From Haloarcula nitratireducens (GTDB taxonomy: Archaea; Halobacteriota; Halobacteria; Halobacteriales; Haloarculaceae), in the NCBI RefSeq assembly GCF_019599505.1, contig NZ_RKLT01000001.1, positions 372,001-436,000 of the forward strand: 64,000 nucleotides of DNA. The letters run 5' to 3'. The stretch's first letter is position 1. Every line of letters begins with the position of its first letter. The notes under the pieces are model-generated. The model was not told the origin of the DNA. It did not search any database and saw only the letters and a list, made by a program, of their open reading frames with translations. The position numbers and the translations under genes were made by a program. This document shows, one piece after another, positions 14,837-24,309 of the stretch.

Positions 14837-16000
14837 ATGTCAATGGACGCCGTAGTTTACAAAGGCGAACACGAAGTGGCGGTCGAAGAAGTGGACGAGC
14901 CGGAGATCGAACACCCGAACGACGTGATCATCGACATCACGACGACGTGCATCTGTGGATCGGATCTCCACATGTACGAGGGACGGACGGCCGCGGAGCC
15001 GGGCATCGTATTCGGGCACGAGAACATGGGGATCGTCACGGAGGTCGGCGACGCCGTCTCGGACCTGGAAGAAGGCGACCGCGTCGTCGCCCCGTTCAAC
15101 GTCGCCTGCGGGTTCTGCGAGAACTGCGAGAACGGGTACACGGGATTCTGTACGAACGTCAATCCGGGCTTCGCCGGCGGCGCGTACGGTTACGTCGCGA
15201 TGGGGCCCTATAAGGGCGGACAGGCGGAGCAACTTCGCATCCCCTACGCCGATTTCAACGCGCTGAAACTGCCGGAGGGCGACGAACACGAGGATTCGTT
15301 CGCGCTGCTCGCGGACATCTTCCCGACCGGTTGGCACGGCACGGAACTCGCCAACCTCGAACCGGGCGACTCGGTCGCCATCTACGGGGCCGGCCCGGTC
15401 GGGCTGATGGCGGCCTACAGCGCGAAGATAAAGGGCGCGGCCGAGATCTACTCGGTCGACCGCGTCCCGAGCCGACTCGAACTCGCGGAGGAACACTGCG
15501 ACGCGACGACCATCAACTTCGAGGAGGGCGACCCGGTCGAACAGATAATGGACGAGCACGGCGGGGAGGTCGACAAGGGCGTCGACGCCGTCGGCTACCA
15601 GGCCATCGACCCCGAGAAGGAGGCCGACGACGCCTACGACCCGGCCCGCGAGAACCCGGCCGTCGTCCTCAACAACCTCATCAGGACGGTGAAGCCGACG
15701 GGCGAACTCGGTATCCCCGGCCTCTACGTCCCGGAGGACCCCGGCGCGCCCGACGAGATGGCCGCGCAGGGCCGCCTCGGCATCGACTTCGGCCTGCTCT
15801 TCGAGAAGGGTCAGAAGCTCGGCACCGGTCAGTGTAACGTCAAGTCCTACAACCGGGAGCTGCGCGACCTCATCATCGAGGGCCGCGCCGACCCCAGTTG
15901 GGTCGTCTCGCATCGCGTCGGCCTCGAAGAGGCCCCGGAGATGTACCAGGCCTTCGACGACCGCGAGGAGGGCGTGACGAAGGTCCTGTTGGAACCGTAA
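14837..16000 (+). CDS. Zinc-dependent alcohol/formaldehyde dehydrogenase
   Basis: The 387-residue protein is a medium-chain zinc dehydrogenase. C40 in CICGSDLHMYEGR and H61-E62 in FGHENMG supply the catalytic zinc; C91, C94, C97 and C105 form the structural zinc site. GAGPVGLMAAY is the NAD-binding Rossmann motif. The long C-terminal insert beginning near GYQAIDPEKEADD resembles glutathione-independent formaldehyde dehydrogenases more than simple alcohol dehydrogenases, so oxidation of formaldehyde or another small aldehyde/alcohol is likely. A GGAG sequence nine bases upstream helps set the ATG at 14837; a strong ATTATATATA box lies near 14791. Confidence 0.87.
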   Translation: MSMDAVVYKGEHEVAVEEVDEPEIEHPNDVIIDITTTCICGSDLHMYEGRTAAEPGIVFGHENMGIVTEVGDAVSDLEEGDRVVAPFNVACGFCENCENGYTGFCTNVNPGFAGGAYGYVAMGPYKGGQAEQLRIPYADFNALKLPEGDEHEDSFALLADIFPTGWHGTELANLEPGDSVAIYGAGPVGLMAAYSAKIKGAAEIYSVDRVPSRLELAEEHCDATTINFEEGDPVEQIMDEHGGEVDKGVDAVGYQAIDPEKEADDAYDPARENPAVVLNNLIRTVKPTGELGIPGLYVPEDPGAPDEMAAQGRLGIDFGLLFEKGQKLGTGQCNVKSYNRELRDLIIEGRADPSWVVSHRVGLEEAPEMYQAFDDREEGVTKVLLEP

Positions 16001-16063
16001 CTCCCGCGAACCGAATTCATTTTTCCCGGTAACTATACGAGCGACGAGCGACAACGCAGCGGT

Positions 16064-16225
16064 ATGTGTCAGTACTGTAGTTATCAGTACCACGACGGGT
16101 GGACCCAACTGCTGGCGTACGACGAGGTCTACCAGACCGCCGTCGGCGGCGACGGGTCCGACTCGACGTACGGCTTTCACGAATCGTGGGACGAACTCCG
16201 CGAAGACGTCGGCTACGGGGTCTGA
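16064..16225 (+). CDS. 53-residue CxxC protein
   Basis: The small protein starts MCQYCSYQYHDGWTQLLAYD and ends with ESWDELREDVGYGV. It has one CxxC pair (C2, C5) and several aromatic residues, so it might bind metal as a dimer, but no second knuckle is present. A possible TATA box, AACTATACG, lies about 30 bases upstream. It ends one base before the stop of the convergent CobW gene. Function unknown. Confidence 0.55.
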   Translation: MCQYCSYQYHDGWTQLLAYDEVYQTAVGGDGSDSTYGFHESWDELREDVGYGV

Positions 16226-16226
16226 G

Positions 16227-17387
16227 TTACCCCTCGCGCGGGAACGGGTCGTCCGCTGCCGCCCCTTCTCCCTCCGCTCCCGCCGCCCGCTCCGCGTCGG
16301 TCGCCAGACAGTCGTCGAGTCCGGCGGCGATACCCGCTTCGTCCATCTCGCGGCCGATGAAGACGAGCCGAGTCGCCGGGTCGTCTTCGCCCCACTCCCC
16401 GATGGGGCCGGCCTGCACCGACGGCCCCGCCTGACTCACGCCCAGCACGGTCTCCGGTCTGCTCGCCACCCACGCGAACCCCTTCGCCCGGACGACGGAG
16501 CCGTCCCAGTCGTCGAGCCACGCGTCGAACCGCTCGGCGTGGAACGGCCGCTCGCGGCGGTAGACGAACGACTCGACGCCGTGGGCCGCCGCGGCCGACT
16601 GCCCGTCGCGGTCGTGGCCGTGGCCGTGGCTCTCGTGACCCGACTCGTCGTGCCCCCCCGCGTGCCCGTCCTCTGCGAGCGCTCGCTTCCAGCCCTGTTC
16701 GCGCCGCGCCGACTCGAAGTCGAACAGCCCGGTGCCGAGCACCGCGCTCGGGTCGACCTCGCTGTAGGTCGTCCGGTACAGCGTCGCCCGCGGCTGGAGT
16801 TCGCGGATCGCGGCCTCGACGGCGTCGAGTTCGTCGTCGGGTACCATGTCGCACTTGTTCAACAGGAGCACGTCGCAGAACTCTATCTGGTCGACCAGCA
16901 CCTCGGTCAGCGGGCGCTCCGGGTCCGGCGCGGCGTCGGGCAGCGACTCGTCGGCGTCGAACGCCTTCCAGAAGCCGTAGGCGTCGACCACCGAGACGGT
17001 CGTATCGAGGCGGAACTTCTCGGGGAGGGTCGCCTCGTCCGTGCCGACGCTCAGCGTCCGCGCGATGGGGATCGGTTCGCTGATGCCCGACGCCTCGACG
17101 ACGAGGTAGTCGAAGGAGCGCTCCTCGGCCAGCCGCGTGACCTCGGTGACCAAGTCGTCCTGCAGGCGACAGCAGATACACCCGTTCGAGAGGTCGACGA
17201 TGCCCTCCCCGGTCTCCTCGGCCAGCAGCTCCGCGTCCACGTTGACCTCGCCCATGTCGTTGACGACGACGGCGATGCGTCTGTCACCGGGATTCGATAG
17301 GAGCCGGTTGACGAGCGTGGTCTTGCCCGCGCCGAGCGGTCCGCTGACGACCGTGATCGGCACCGAGTCCGCTTGGTCGATTGCCAT
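16227..17387 (-). CDS. CobW/COG0523-family metal-chaperone GTPase
   Basis: The 386-residue protein has Walker A GPLGAGKTT (residues 16-24), the family hallmark metal-binding motif GCICC (residues 69-73), and the GTP-specificity motif NKCD. A His/Gly/Asp-rich loop around residues 245-265 (HGHGHDRDG and repeats) would bind zinc or cobalt, then the CobW C-terminal domain follows. Such G3E GTPases deliver zinc, cobalt or nickel to target enzymes. The nearby cobalamin-dependent methylmalonyl-CoA mutase starts 115 bases away on the opposite strand, so a cobalt/B12-related job is possible but not proven. Start at 17387 (MAIDQADSVP) gives the shortest complete domain. Confidence 0.85.
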   Translation of the reverse strand: MAIDQADSVPITVVSGPLGAGKTTLVNRLLSNPGDRRIAVVVNDMGEVNVDAELLAEETGEGIVDLSNGCICCRLQDDLVTEVTRLAEERSFDYLVVEASGISEPIPIARTLSVGTDEATLPEKFRLDTTVSVVDAYGFWKAFDADESLPDAAPDPERPLTEVLVDQIEFCDVLLLNKCDMVPDDELDAVEAAIRELQPRATLYRTTYSEVDPSAVLGTGLFDFESARREQGWKRALAEDGHAGGHDESGHESHGHGHDRDGQSAAAAHGVESFVYRRERPFHAERFDAWLDDWDGSVVRAKGFAWVASRPETVLGVSQAGPSVQAGPIGEWGEDDPATRLVFIGREMDEAGIAAGLDDCLATDAERAAGAEGEGAAADDPFPREG

Positions 17388-17472
17388 GATACTCGATAGC
17401 ACGGGCTGGCGAAGCATGAAACCCCCGTCGGCCACGCCAAACTCATGAACAATCGGGAAGGATTCGAGAACG

Positions 17473-17478
17473 CTTAAG
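17473..17478 (+). promoter_or_regulatory. TATA-like box for the mutase gene
   Basis: CTTAAG is centred about 27 bases before the ATG at 17503; the transcript is probably leaderless. Confidence 0.5.
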
Positions 17479-17502
17479 CCGCCGCCGGTCCACGTCCCGC
17501 GC

Positions 17503-19185
17503 ATGTTCGACCCCGACGAGCTGGACGAGATCCGCGAGGCGAAGGCCGAGTGGGAAGAGGAGCAGGTCCAGCCGACCGTCGACCGCTTTGGCGAGCGCAG
17601 AGAGACGTTCACGACGGACACGGCGGGGCACGAGGTAGACCGGCTGTACACGCCCGCCGACGTGGCCGACCTCGACTACGAGGAGGACCTCGGCTTTCCG
17701 GGTGAGGACCCCTACACCCGCGGCGTCTACCCGACCGGGTATCGGGGCCGCCTGTGGACGATGCGTCAGTACGCCGGGATGGGCACCGCCGCCGAGACCA
17801 ACGAGCGCTATCACTACCTGCTGGAACAGGGCCAGACCGGGCTCTCGATGGCGTTCGACCTGCCGACCCAGATGGGCTACGACTCCGACGCGGCGATGGC
17901 CGCGGGCGAGGTCGGCAAGACCGGCGTCGCCATCGACTCGCTCGACGACATGGAGACGGTGTTCGAGGGCATCCCGCTGGACGAGGTCTCGACCTCGATG
18001 ACCATCAACGCGCCCGCGAGCGTCCTGCTGGCGATGTACATCGCCGTCGGCGACCGGCAGGGCGTCGACCGCGAGGAGCTGCGCGGGACCATCCAGAACG
18101 ACGTCCTCAAGGAGTACATCGCCCGCAACACGTTCATCTACCCGCCGGAGCCGTCGATGCGGCTCATCACCGACATCTTCGAGTTCTGCGCGGCGGAGGT
18201 ACCGAACTTCAACACCATCTCCATCTCGGGCTATCACATCCGGGAGGCCGGCTCGACCGCCGCCCAGGAGATCGCGTTCACGCTCGGCGACGGCATCGAG
18301 TACGTCGAGGCGGCAATCGACGCGGGACTCGACGTGGACGAGTTCGCCCCGCAGCTATCGTTCTTCTTCGCCTCCTACAACAACATCTTAGAGGAGGTGG
18401 CGAAGTTCCGCGCCGCCCGTCGCCTCTGGGCGAAGATCATGGAGGAGCGCTTCGACGCCGAGAACCCCAAGTCGAAGCAACTGAAGTTCCACACCCAGAC
18501 CGCCGGGTCGACGCTGACCGCCCAGCAGATAGAGAACAACGTCGTCCGCGTCGCTTACCAGGCGCTCGCGGCGGTGCTGGGTGGCACGCAGAGCCTGCAC
18601 ACCAACGGGAAGGACGAGGCCATCGGACTGCCGACCGAGGAGTCCGTTCGGACGGCGCTTCGGACCCAGCAGATCTTGGCCCATGAGTCGGGCGCGGCCG
18701 ACACCATCGACCCGCTGGCCGGGAGCTACTACGTCGAGTCGCTGACCGACGAACTCGAAGCGGACGCCCGCGAACTCATCGAGGAGGTCGACGAGCGCGG
18801 CGGGATGCGGCAGGCCATCGAGAACCAGTGGGTCCAGCGGCAGATACAGGACGTCGCCTTCGAGCGCCAGCAGGAACAGGAGGCCGGCGAGCGCATCATC
18901 GTCGGCGTCAACGAGTTCGAGGTCGAAGAGGAGGGCGAACAGGACATCGAGGAGGTGGACGAGGCCCTCGAAGCAACCCAGCAGGAGAACGTCGCCGCCG
19001 TCCGCGACGACCGGGACGAGGAGGCCGTCGAGGACGCTCTGAACGCGCTTCGGACGGCCGCCGAGGGCGAGGAGAACCTCATGCCCTACATCATCGACGC
19101 GGTGAAGACCTACGCGACGACCGGCGAGATCTGCGACGTGCTCCGGGACGTGTTCGGCGAGTACCAGCCGGGGTCGTCGCTCTAA
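17503..19185 (+). CDS. Methylmalonyl-CoA mutase, large (catalytic) subunit
   Basis: The 560-residue protein is the substrate-binding TIM-barrel half of B12-dependent methylmalonyl-CoA mutase: [19 protein letters not shown], the barrel segment around [30 protein letters not shown] and [14 protein letters not shown] are all present, and the length ends where the cobalamin-binding domain would begin. It interconverts methylmalonyl-CoA and succinyl-CoA. The B12-binding subunit and its MeaB GTPase are not in the window, so they must be encoded elsewhere. The epimerase gene lies 4.7 kb downstream. Confidence 0.93.
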   Translation: MFDPDELDEIREAKAEWEEEQVQPTVDRFGERRETFTTDTAGHEVDRLYTPADVADLDYEEDLGFPGEDPYTRGVYPTGYRGRLWTMRQYAGMGTAAETNERYHYLLEQGQTGLSMAFDLPTQMGYDSDAAMAAGEVGKTGVAIDSLDDMETVFEGIPLDEVSTSMTINAPASVLLAMYIAVGDRQGVDREELRGTIQNDVLKEYIARNTFIYPPEPSMRLITDIFEFCAAEVPNFNTISISGYHIREAGSTAAQEIAFTLGDGIEYVEAAIDAGLDVDEFAPQLSFFFASYNNILEEVAKFRAARRLWAKIMEERFDAENPKSKQLKFHTQTAGSTLTAQQIENNVVRVAYQALAAVLGGTQSLHTNGKDEAIGLPTEESVRTALRTQQILAHESGAADTIDPLAGSYYVESLTDELEADARELIEEVDERGGMRQAIENQWVQRQIQDVAFERQQEQEAGERIIVGVNEFEVEEEGEQDIEEVDEALEATQQENVAAVRDDRDEEAVEDALNALRTAAEGEENLMPYIIDAVKTYATTGEICDVLRDVFGEYQPGSSL

Positions 19186-19305
19186 GGCTTTCGAATCCAA
19201 GGCTCGGCTCGGCTTTCGCTTCGTTCTGTCAATAGGAACGGCATTGAACGAGGAGCGCGTACGTTCACGTATGACACGGAACTGCCACGAGAGAGGTGAC
19301 CGACC

Positions 19306-19698
19306 GTGAGCGCGACGCGACGCGATAGCCGACTCGTCGCGCTGATTCTCCTCGCCCTCGGCGCGCTCGTCGTCCTGCCGGCCCTCCTGATGGGGTTCGG
19401 GATGCTCGGCGGCGGCATGATGTGGGGGAGCGGAATGTGGGGCGGCAGCGGCATGTGGGGCGGCGGGATGTGGGGCGGTAGCGGGACCGCGCCCGGCTGG
19501 ATCTGGCTCGTCGGTCTCCTCGCGCAACTGCTGTTCCTCGTGGCGGTCGTCGGCGCGGGCTACCTCCTCTACCGCGCGCTCGTCGGCGGGGACGGGCGCG
19601 ACCCGGCGCTAGACGAACTCAGGCAGGCGTACGCCCGCGGCGACCTCAGCGACGAGGAGTACGAGCGGCGGCGCGAGCGGTTGCGCGAGGAGGAGTAG
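19306..19698 (+). CDS. SHOCT-domain small membrane protein with Gly/Met/Trp repeat
   Basis: The 130-residue protein has two membrane spans (about 10-30 and 62-85). Between them lies a tandem repeat of GMWGG/SGMWGG units (about residues 34-57), probably extracytoplasmic. The C-terminus, LDELRQAYARGDLSDEEYERR, is a SHOCT domain, a short helical motif thought to mediate oligomerisation. The start is GTG at 19306. Function unknown. Confidence 0.75.
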   Translation: MSATRRDSRLVALILLALGALVVLPALLMGFGMLGGGMMWGSGMWGGSGMWGGGMWGGSGTAPGWIWLVGLLAQLLFLVAVVGAGYLLYRALVGGDGRDPALDELRQAYARGDLSDEEYERRRERLREEE

Positions 19699-20484
19699 TC
19701 ACAGCGCGAGGTAGGGCCCGACGAGCAACAGGACGCCGCCGAGCGCGACCTTCAGGCGGTTCGGGTCGACGAGGTGGGCGACGCGCCAGCCGACGAGGAC
19801 GCCGGCGACGAGCGGGAGACCGACGACGCCCGCCAGCGCGAGCGAGATCGTCCCCTGCGCGAGGTAGCCCAGCGAGGCGAACGCCGCGATGAAGATGGAC
19901 TGGACCTGCGCGACGGCGATGGCGTACAGCATCGGCACGCCGACGAGGACGAGCGCGGGGACGGCCAGCACCGGGCCGCCGACGCCGAGCAGGCCGCTGA
20001 ACCCGCCGAGGACGAACCCGAGCGCGCCGAGCGCGAGTTTCCCCGACGCGGTCGTCTGGTCGAACGTCGCCAGCGGCATGAACCCGCGCCGCTCGCGGTA
20101 GAGGATGATGCCGCCGACGCCGCTCGCCAGTCCGCCCAGCAGCAGGCCGAACATCCCGCGGGAGACGAACGCGTTCAGCCCGGCCCCGGCCAGCGCGCCG
20201 GCGACGCTACTGACGCTCAGGACGACGGTCAGCGTCCGCGTCTCGCCGGTGGCGAGCTCGCCCGAGCGCACGTACGCGGCGGTGGCGACCAGCCCCGTCG
20301 CCACGAACGTCGCCTGCGCGGTGCCGGCGATGGTGCCCGGCGACAGGGGCGTGAGCGCGTACAGCGCGATGGTCAGGAAGATACCGCCGGGACCGATGGT
20401 CGTGATGCCGACGCCGGCGAAGAAAGCAATAGCGACTAAGAGCGCGACGAGCGCTGGCCCGACCGGGAGAGCGAACTCGAACAC
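19699..20484 (-). CDS. TauE/SafE-family (sulfite exporter-like) membrane protein
   Basis: The 261-residue protein has about eight hydrophobic spans and the family pattern FFAGVGITTIGPGGIF near the start and GGFSGLLGVGGPVLAVPALVL in the middle, the two repeated halves of the TauE/SafE/DUF81 family. These carry sulfite, sulfoacetate or other anions out of cells. A sulfite oxidase gene lies 4 kb away, which would fit sulfite handling, but the link is only by family. It ends one base past the stop of the upstream SHOCT gene. Confidence 0.82.
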   Translation of the reverse strand: MFEFALPVGPALVALLVAIAFFAGVGITTIGPGGIFLTIALYALTPLSPGTIAGTAQATFVATGLVATAAYVRSGELATGETRTLTVVLSVSSVAGALAGAGLNAFVSRGMFGLLLGGLASGVGGIILYRERRGFMPLATFDQTTASGKLALGALGFVLGGFSGLLGVGGPVLAVPALVLVGVPMLYAIAVAQVQSIFIAAFASLGYLAQGTISLALAGVVGLPLVAGVLVGWRVAHLVDPNRLKVALGGVLLLVGPYLAL

Positions 20485-20592
20485 GGCGGAATTCGGCCAC
20501 TACCGCACATAAGTTTACGGGGCGAAAAATCAGCGCTGCGAACTGGCGTCCGCGAGCGAAAAGCGGAGCGGACGACTGAACCGCGACCGCGA

Positions 20593-21834
20593 TCAGAGCC
20601 AGCCGATGATCTGGTTGTAGAGGCCCTCGGCCGTCATCGCCGCGAGGATGAACATCAGGCCGACGATGACCGCGAACCCGACGCGCATCCACAGCGGGTG
20701 GTCGAAGAACTTCCGGTTCGCCATGTACAGCGCGAGCGCCGTGATGGGGAGGCCGACGAGCCCGTTGACCGCAGGCATCGTGATCCCCAGCTGGACCGGC
20801 GTGATCGCGGTGAACTCCAGCAGCAGGACGGCGAAGGCGACGGACATGAGGACCAGCACCTCGACGGTCCGTCGGAACCACTTGTCACCGAACCTGGTGT
20901 CCTTACCCCATGCCTGCGGGACCATGAATCCGGCCCCGAACAGCGTCCCCGTCGCCGAGGAGAAGGAGGCGAGGAACACCGCGCCGACGAACACCGGCAG
21001 CGCCCACGCGCCGACCGCCGAGGTCAGCGGCTCCGCGGGGCTGGTGAGCGTCGGCGCGTGCGGGTCGAGCGTCAGCGCCGAGACGGCGATGACGGACATG
21101 CTGAGCAGCACGACGAACGCGATGCCGGCGAAGTTGTCCTTGCGGTAGTAGGAGATGTCCGTCCAACCCTTCGAGGGACGCATCGAGGACTGGATGAAGA
21201 AGTTCGGGTAGTACACCGTCGTCCCGAACAGGCCCACGACCGTCGCCAGGTAACCGAGGTCCGTCTTCATCAGCGGGACGAGCCCGGAGACGACCTCGCC
21301 CATGGGCAGGTCCAGCCCCATCACGAGGAGGATGTATATCGTGAACACCGTCAGGATGACCGCGGCGATGGCCGCTTCCACGCGCTCGTAGATACGCATC
21401 TCAACGAGGGCGATGCCGACGCCCGCGGTCAGGACGATGCCGATGTAGACGTTGTCGAGCGGCGTCAGCCACGCGAGGGCTGCGCCACCGACGGCGAAGT
21501 TCGATATCGCCCAGAAGTGCATGATGAAGGCGATGAGCACGGATAGCACCTTACCGGCCGCCGAGCCGATGGTGTCGCTGATGTACTCCATCAGCGGTTC
21601 GTCGATCGTGGCGAGCCGCCCCGACATCTCGTGCATCCCCATGTCGACTAAGAGCGCGAGCGGCATCGTCCACAGGAGCGTGAAACCGAATTGCGCGCCC
21701 GTGTTCGAGAGAATGTACACCGACCCCGCTCCGAATACGTTCGCAGAGAACAGCAGTCCGAGCCCGTACGACTCGATGAAATTCCGTGGCCCCTCCACCG
21801 GGAGCCACGAGATATCCTCGTATTTCGAACTCAT
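20593..21834 (-). CDS. NRAMP-related membrane transporter lacking canonical metal motifs
   Basis: The 413-residue protein has about eleven spans and the NRAMP landmark GAQFGFTLLW after span 1. The metal-binding motif of span 1, normally DPGN, aligns with GAGS, and the span-6 MPH motif aligns with a Y-P-N (TTVYYPNFFIQSS). Both ligand sets are therefore changed, so typical Mn/Fe transport is doubtful; such divergent relatives include magnesium or unknown substrates. The start gives MSSKYEDISWLPVEGPRNF, a plausible cytoplasmic N-terminus. Confidence 0.75.
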   Translation of the reverse strand: MSSKYEDISWLPVEGPRNFIESYGLGLLFSANVFGAGSVYILSNTGAQFGFTLLWTMPLALLVDMGMHEMSGRLATIDEPLMEYISDTIGSAAGKVLSVLIAFIMHFWAISNFAVGGAALAWLTPLDNVYIGIVLTAGVGIALVEMRIYERVEAAIAAVILTVFTIYILLVMGLDLPMGEVVSGLVPLMKTDLGYLATVVGLFGTTVYYPNFFIQSSMRPSKGWTDISYYRKDNFAGIAFVVLLSMSVIAVSALTLDPHAPTLTSPAEPLTSAVGAWALPVFVGAVFLASFSSATGTLFGAGFMVPQAWGKDTRFGDKWFRRTVEVLVLMSVAFAVLLLEFTAITPVQLGITMPAVNGLVGLPITALALYMANRKFFDHPLWMRVGFAVIVGLMFILAAMTAEGLYNQIIGWL

Positions 21835-22003
21835 CTGTGCACCCTCCCTTCACGCTGGTTTGCTCGAATCATCTAACGCTATCTTCACCATTGGTGATGT
21901 ATCCAAATGGGCGGACTGCTTGCATTGTCAGAGAGCGCGTCAGTCCCCTCTCTATCGTTCCCGTCTTCGGGGAATACGTATCAGCAGTACAACCACTGGC
22001 GAG

Positions 22004-22408
22004 TCAGGAGACGATGCGAACGGGGACAGACGCGTTCTCGGCCACTGACTCGGAGACGCTCCCGAACAGCAGCCGCGACAGCTTCGAACGGTCGTCCGTC
22101 CCCACGACGATAGCGTCCATATCGTGCTCCTCGGCGTACTCGACGATCTCCGGGACCGGGACGCCGGGTTCGACGACCGCCTCGACGCGCTCCGACGTCA
22201 CGTCCGGCTGGGGTCGAGTCAGGAGCCCGTCCGTCGTATCGGCGTTCGTCTCCAGCGGGGCGTCCGAGCGGGCGATACCCTCCTCAGAGACCGGCTCGAC
22301 GACTCTGAATACGGTCACCGTCGCCTCGGGGTACAGTTCCAGCGCGCGCTCGACGCCTCGGTTCGCGCAGGGCGACCCGTCGAAGGGAACGAGGATACGA
22401 TCGGCCAT
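22004..22408 (-). CDS. Universal stress protein (UspA family)
   Basis: The 134-residue protein starts MADRILVPFDGSPCANRGVE, the UspA beta-1 and loop, and ends with the nucleotide-binding region IVVGTDDRSKLSRLLFGSVS followed by VPVRIV. The second glycine of the usual G-x2-G-x9-G-S is replaced (GTDD), so ATP binding may be weakened. Such small Usp proteins respond to starvation, salt or oxidative stress in many archaea. It is separate from neighbours on its strand. Confidence 0.87.
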   Translation of the reverse strand: MADRILVPFDGSPCANRGVERALELYPEATVTVFRVVEPVSEEGIARSDAPLETNADTTDGLLTRPQPDVTSERVEAVVEPGVPVPEIVEYAEEHDMDAIVVGTDDRSKLSRLLFGSVSESVAENASVPVRIVS

Positions 22409-22525
22409 ACGTGCGATACGGTCTCACCTCACGATACGTTAACCCCGTAGCTTGCAAGCTGAGTTCGCTGTGGCATTTGAAGGCCACAACCCTTTCCCGT
22501 CCGCCCGACTAGCACGCATATTACG

Positions 22526-23833
22526 ATGGCACGGCGTTCACGAATCGTTGCGCTCGCACTGTTACTCCCGCTGCTCGCGCTCACAGCGGTCGTCGCCGAG
22601 ATCGTCTCGTACCTCTCGCTGAAGCGCTACGGCGAGGGGATCGACGGGATGCCGACGGTCGCCTGGGAGGAGTTCCCGGGAATCGACCGCGAACTGCTCG
22701 GGAAGTTCAGTAGCTTCGACCCCGAACTGGGTTGGTGCCCCAAAGCCGGAGTGGAGAAGCAGAAGGACACCGGCGACCACCTCCCCGGCGAGGAGGTCGA
22801 ACACGTCGTCACGTACTCGATGGACGAGTACGGCAGTCGCACCTGCGTCAACGACCGCGACCCGGACAACGACCCCACTATCTCGACGTACGGGGACTCG
22901 TACTGTTTCTGTCGGGAGGTCGACGACGACGAGACGTTCCAGAACTACCTCGCTCGCCGCCTCGACACGCACGTCGCCAACTACGGGGCCGGCAACTACG
23001 GACTCGACCAGGCGCTGCTCCGACTGAAACGCCAGTACGACGAGGACCCGACCGACTACGTGGTGATGACGGTCACGGCCTCCTCCATCGGGCGCATCCT
23101 GAGCGTCTGGAAGCACTACCAGGAGTTCGGTAACGTCCTGGCGGTGAAGCCGCGCTACGAACTCCACGACGACGGCGAACTCGAACTCGTCGAGAGCCCC
23201 ATCGACGAGAAGGAAGACCTACTCGACATCGAGTCGCACGCGTCGTTCCTCAGAGAACACGACTACCACTACGAGCACTGGTTCAAACCGCACAACCCGT
23301 CGTTCCCCTACTCCGAAGACTTCCTCGGCGAACCGGAGAACGTCCGGTACGCCATCTACGCGACGCTGCAGCAGCTCGAACGGCGGTACGAGCGGTCGAT
23401 CCCCGGCATCGATACCGCGGAGCGACTCCGAGAGACCGAGGTCCGGATGGAACAGCCCCGGGCGGCGTACCACGACCGGCTGTTCGACGAACACGACGAA
23501 CTGTTCCGGGCGCTCGTCGGCGAGTTCGTCTCCTTCGCCGAGGAGAAGGAGTTCACGCCCGTGTTCGCGATGGTCCAGCAGCACCGATACACGCAGTACG
23601 AGCAGGAGCACGGCGCGGTCTACGGCGACTTACTCGACCGGCTCGACGAGGAGTTCGACGCGCTCCAGACAATCGACGTGGCCAAGCACCTCAGCACGGA
23701 TGACACCGAGTCGCTGTACGTCCAGCGGGGCGAGGGCGGCCACTACAGTCCCGAGACGAACGAGCGGATCGCCGAACTGCTGGACGAGGAACTGTTCGGG
23801 ACGGAGCAGGAGTCGCCTCAACCCGCTGACTGA
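22526..23833 (+). CDS. Membrane-anchored SGNH/GDSL-like hydrolase
   Basis: The 435-residue protein has an N-terminal hydrophobic anchor or signal (LALLLPLLALTAVVAEIVSY, about residues 10-29). A SGNH-type core follows: nucleophile block STYGDSYCF (S125), then the Asn block NYGAGNYGLDQ (N157), and a late GGHYSPETNERIAE carrying the likely catalytic His. It would be extracytoplasmic. SGNH enzymes remove acetyl or acyl groups from lipids, glycans or peptides; the target is unknown. The middle (residues 180-330) is acidic and poorly conserved, longer than a minimal SGNH domain. Confidence 0.7.
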   Translation: MARRSRIVALALLLPLLALTAVVAEIVSYLSLKRYGEGIDGMPTVAWEEFPGIDRELLGKFSSFDPELGWCPKAGVEKQKDTGDHLPGEEVEHVVTYSMDEYGSRTCVNDRDPDNDPTISTYGDSYCFCREVDDDETFQNYLARRLDTHVANYGAGNYGLDQALLRLKRQYDEDPTDYVVMTVTASSIGRILSVWKHYQEFGNVLAVKPRYELHDDGELELVESPIDEKEDLLDIESHASFLREHDYHYEHWFKPHNPSFPYSEDFLGEPENVRYAIYATLQQLERRYERSIPGIDTAERLRETEVRMEQPRAAYHDRLFDEHDELFRALVGEFVSFAEEKEFTPVFAMVQQHRYTQYEQEHGAVYGDLLDRLDEEFDALQTIDVAKHLSTDDTESLYVQRGEGGHYSPETNERIAELLDEELFGTEQESPQPAD

Positions 23834-23892
23834 TCGCCCCTCGCAGAGCAACCGCTCCGAGAATTAAGTGGGTCGCCGTCGAACCGCCGCCC

Positions 23893-24282
23893 ATGCAGTT
23901 CGACCACGCCGGCGTCGCCACCGACGACGCCGACGCGCTCGCAGCGCTCTACGAGACCGCCTTCGACGCACCGGTCGCCCACGAGGAGACGTTCGACGGC
24001 CTGCGCGTGACGTTTCTGGATCTGGGTAACGGCTACTTCGAGCTGCTGGAACCGCTCCCCGACGCCGAGGGAGCGATCCCGCGCTATCTCGAACGCGAGG
24101 GGCCGGGCCTCCACCACGTCGCCCTCGAGACCGATGACATCGAGGCGGCGCTGTCTGCCGCCCGAGACGCCGGCGTCGAACTGATCGACGAGACGCCCCG
24201 CCCCGGCGCGTGGGGCCACGAGGTCGCCTTCTGTCACCCCCAGTCCACGGGCGGCGTGTTAGTGGAGTTCGTCGAGCACTGA
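23893..24282 (+). CDS. Methylmalonyl-CoA epimerase
   Basis: The 129-residue vicinal-oxygen-chelate protein starts MQFDHAGVATDDADALAALY, with metal-binding H5, and continues GPGLHHVALETDDIEAAL and VAFCHPQSTGGVLVEFVEH, which carries the other metal ligands. It interconverts the S and R forms of methylmalonyl-CoA ahead of the mutase. Length matches the family. It lies downstream of the SGNH gene with a 59-base gap. The mutase catalytic subunit gene is at 17503-19185. Confidence 0.88.
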   Translation: MQFDHAGVATDDADALAALYETAFDAPVAHEETFDGLRVTFLDLGNGYFELLEPLPDAEGAIPRYLEREGPGLHHVALETDDIEAALSAARDAGVELIDETPRPGAWGHEVAFCHPQSTGGVLVEFVEH

Positions 24283-24309
24283 GTCACTCGACGCGTCTCG
24301 TCCCCCCGG

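Noticed and set aside
16591..16680. His/Gly-rich low-complexity stretch considered as a tandem repeat array
   Set aside because: It is the metal-binding loop of the CobW GTPase, coding and in frame.
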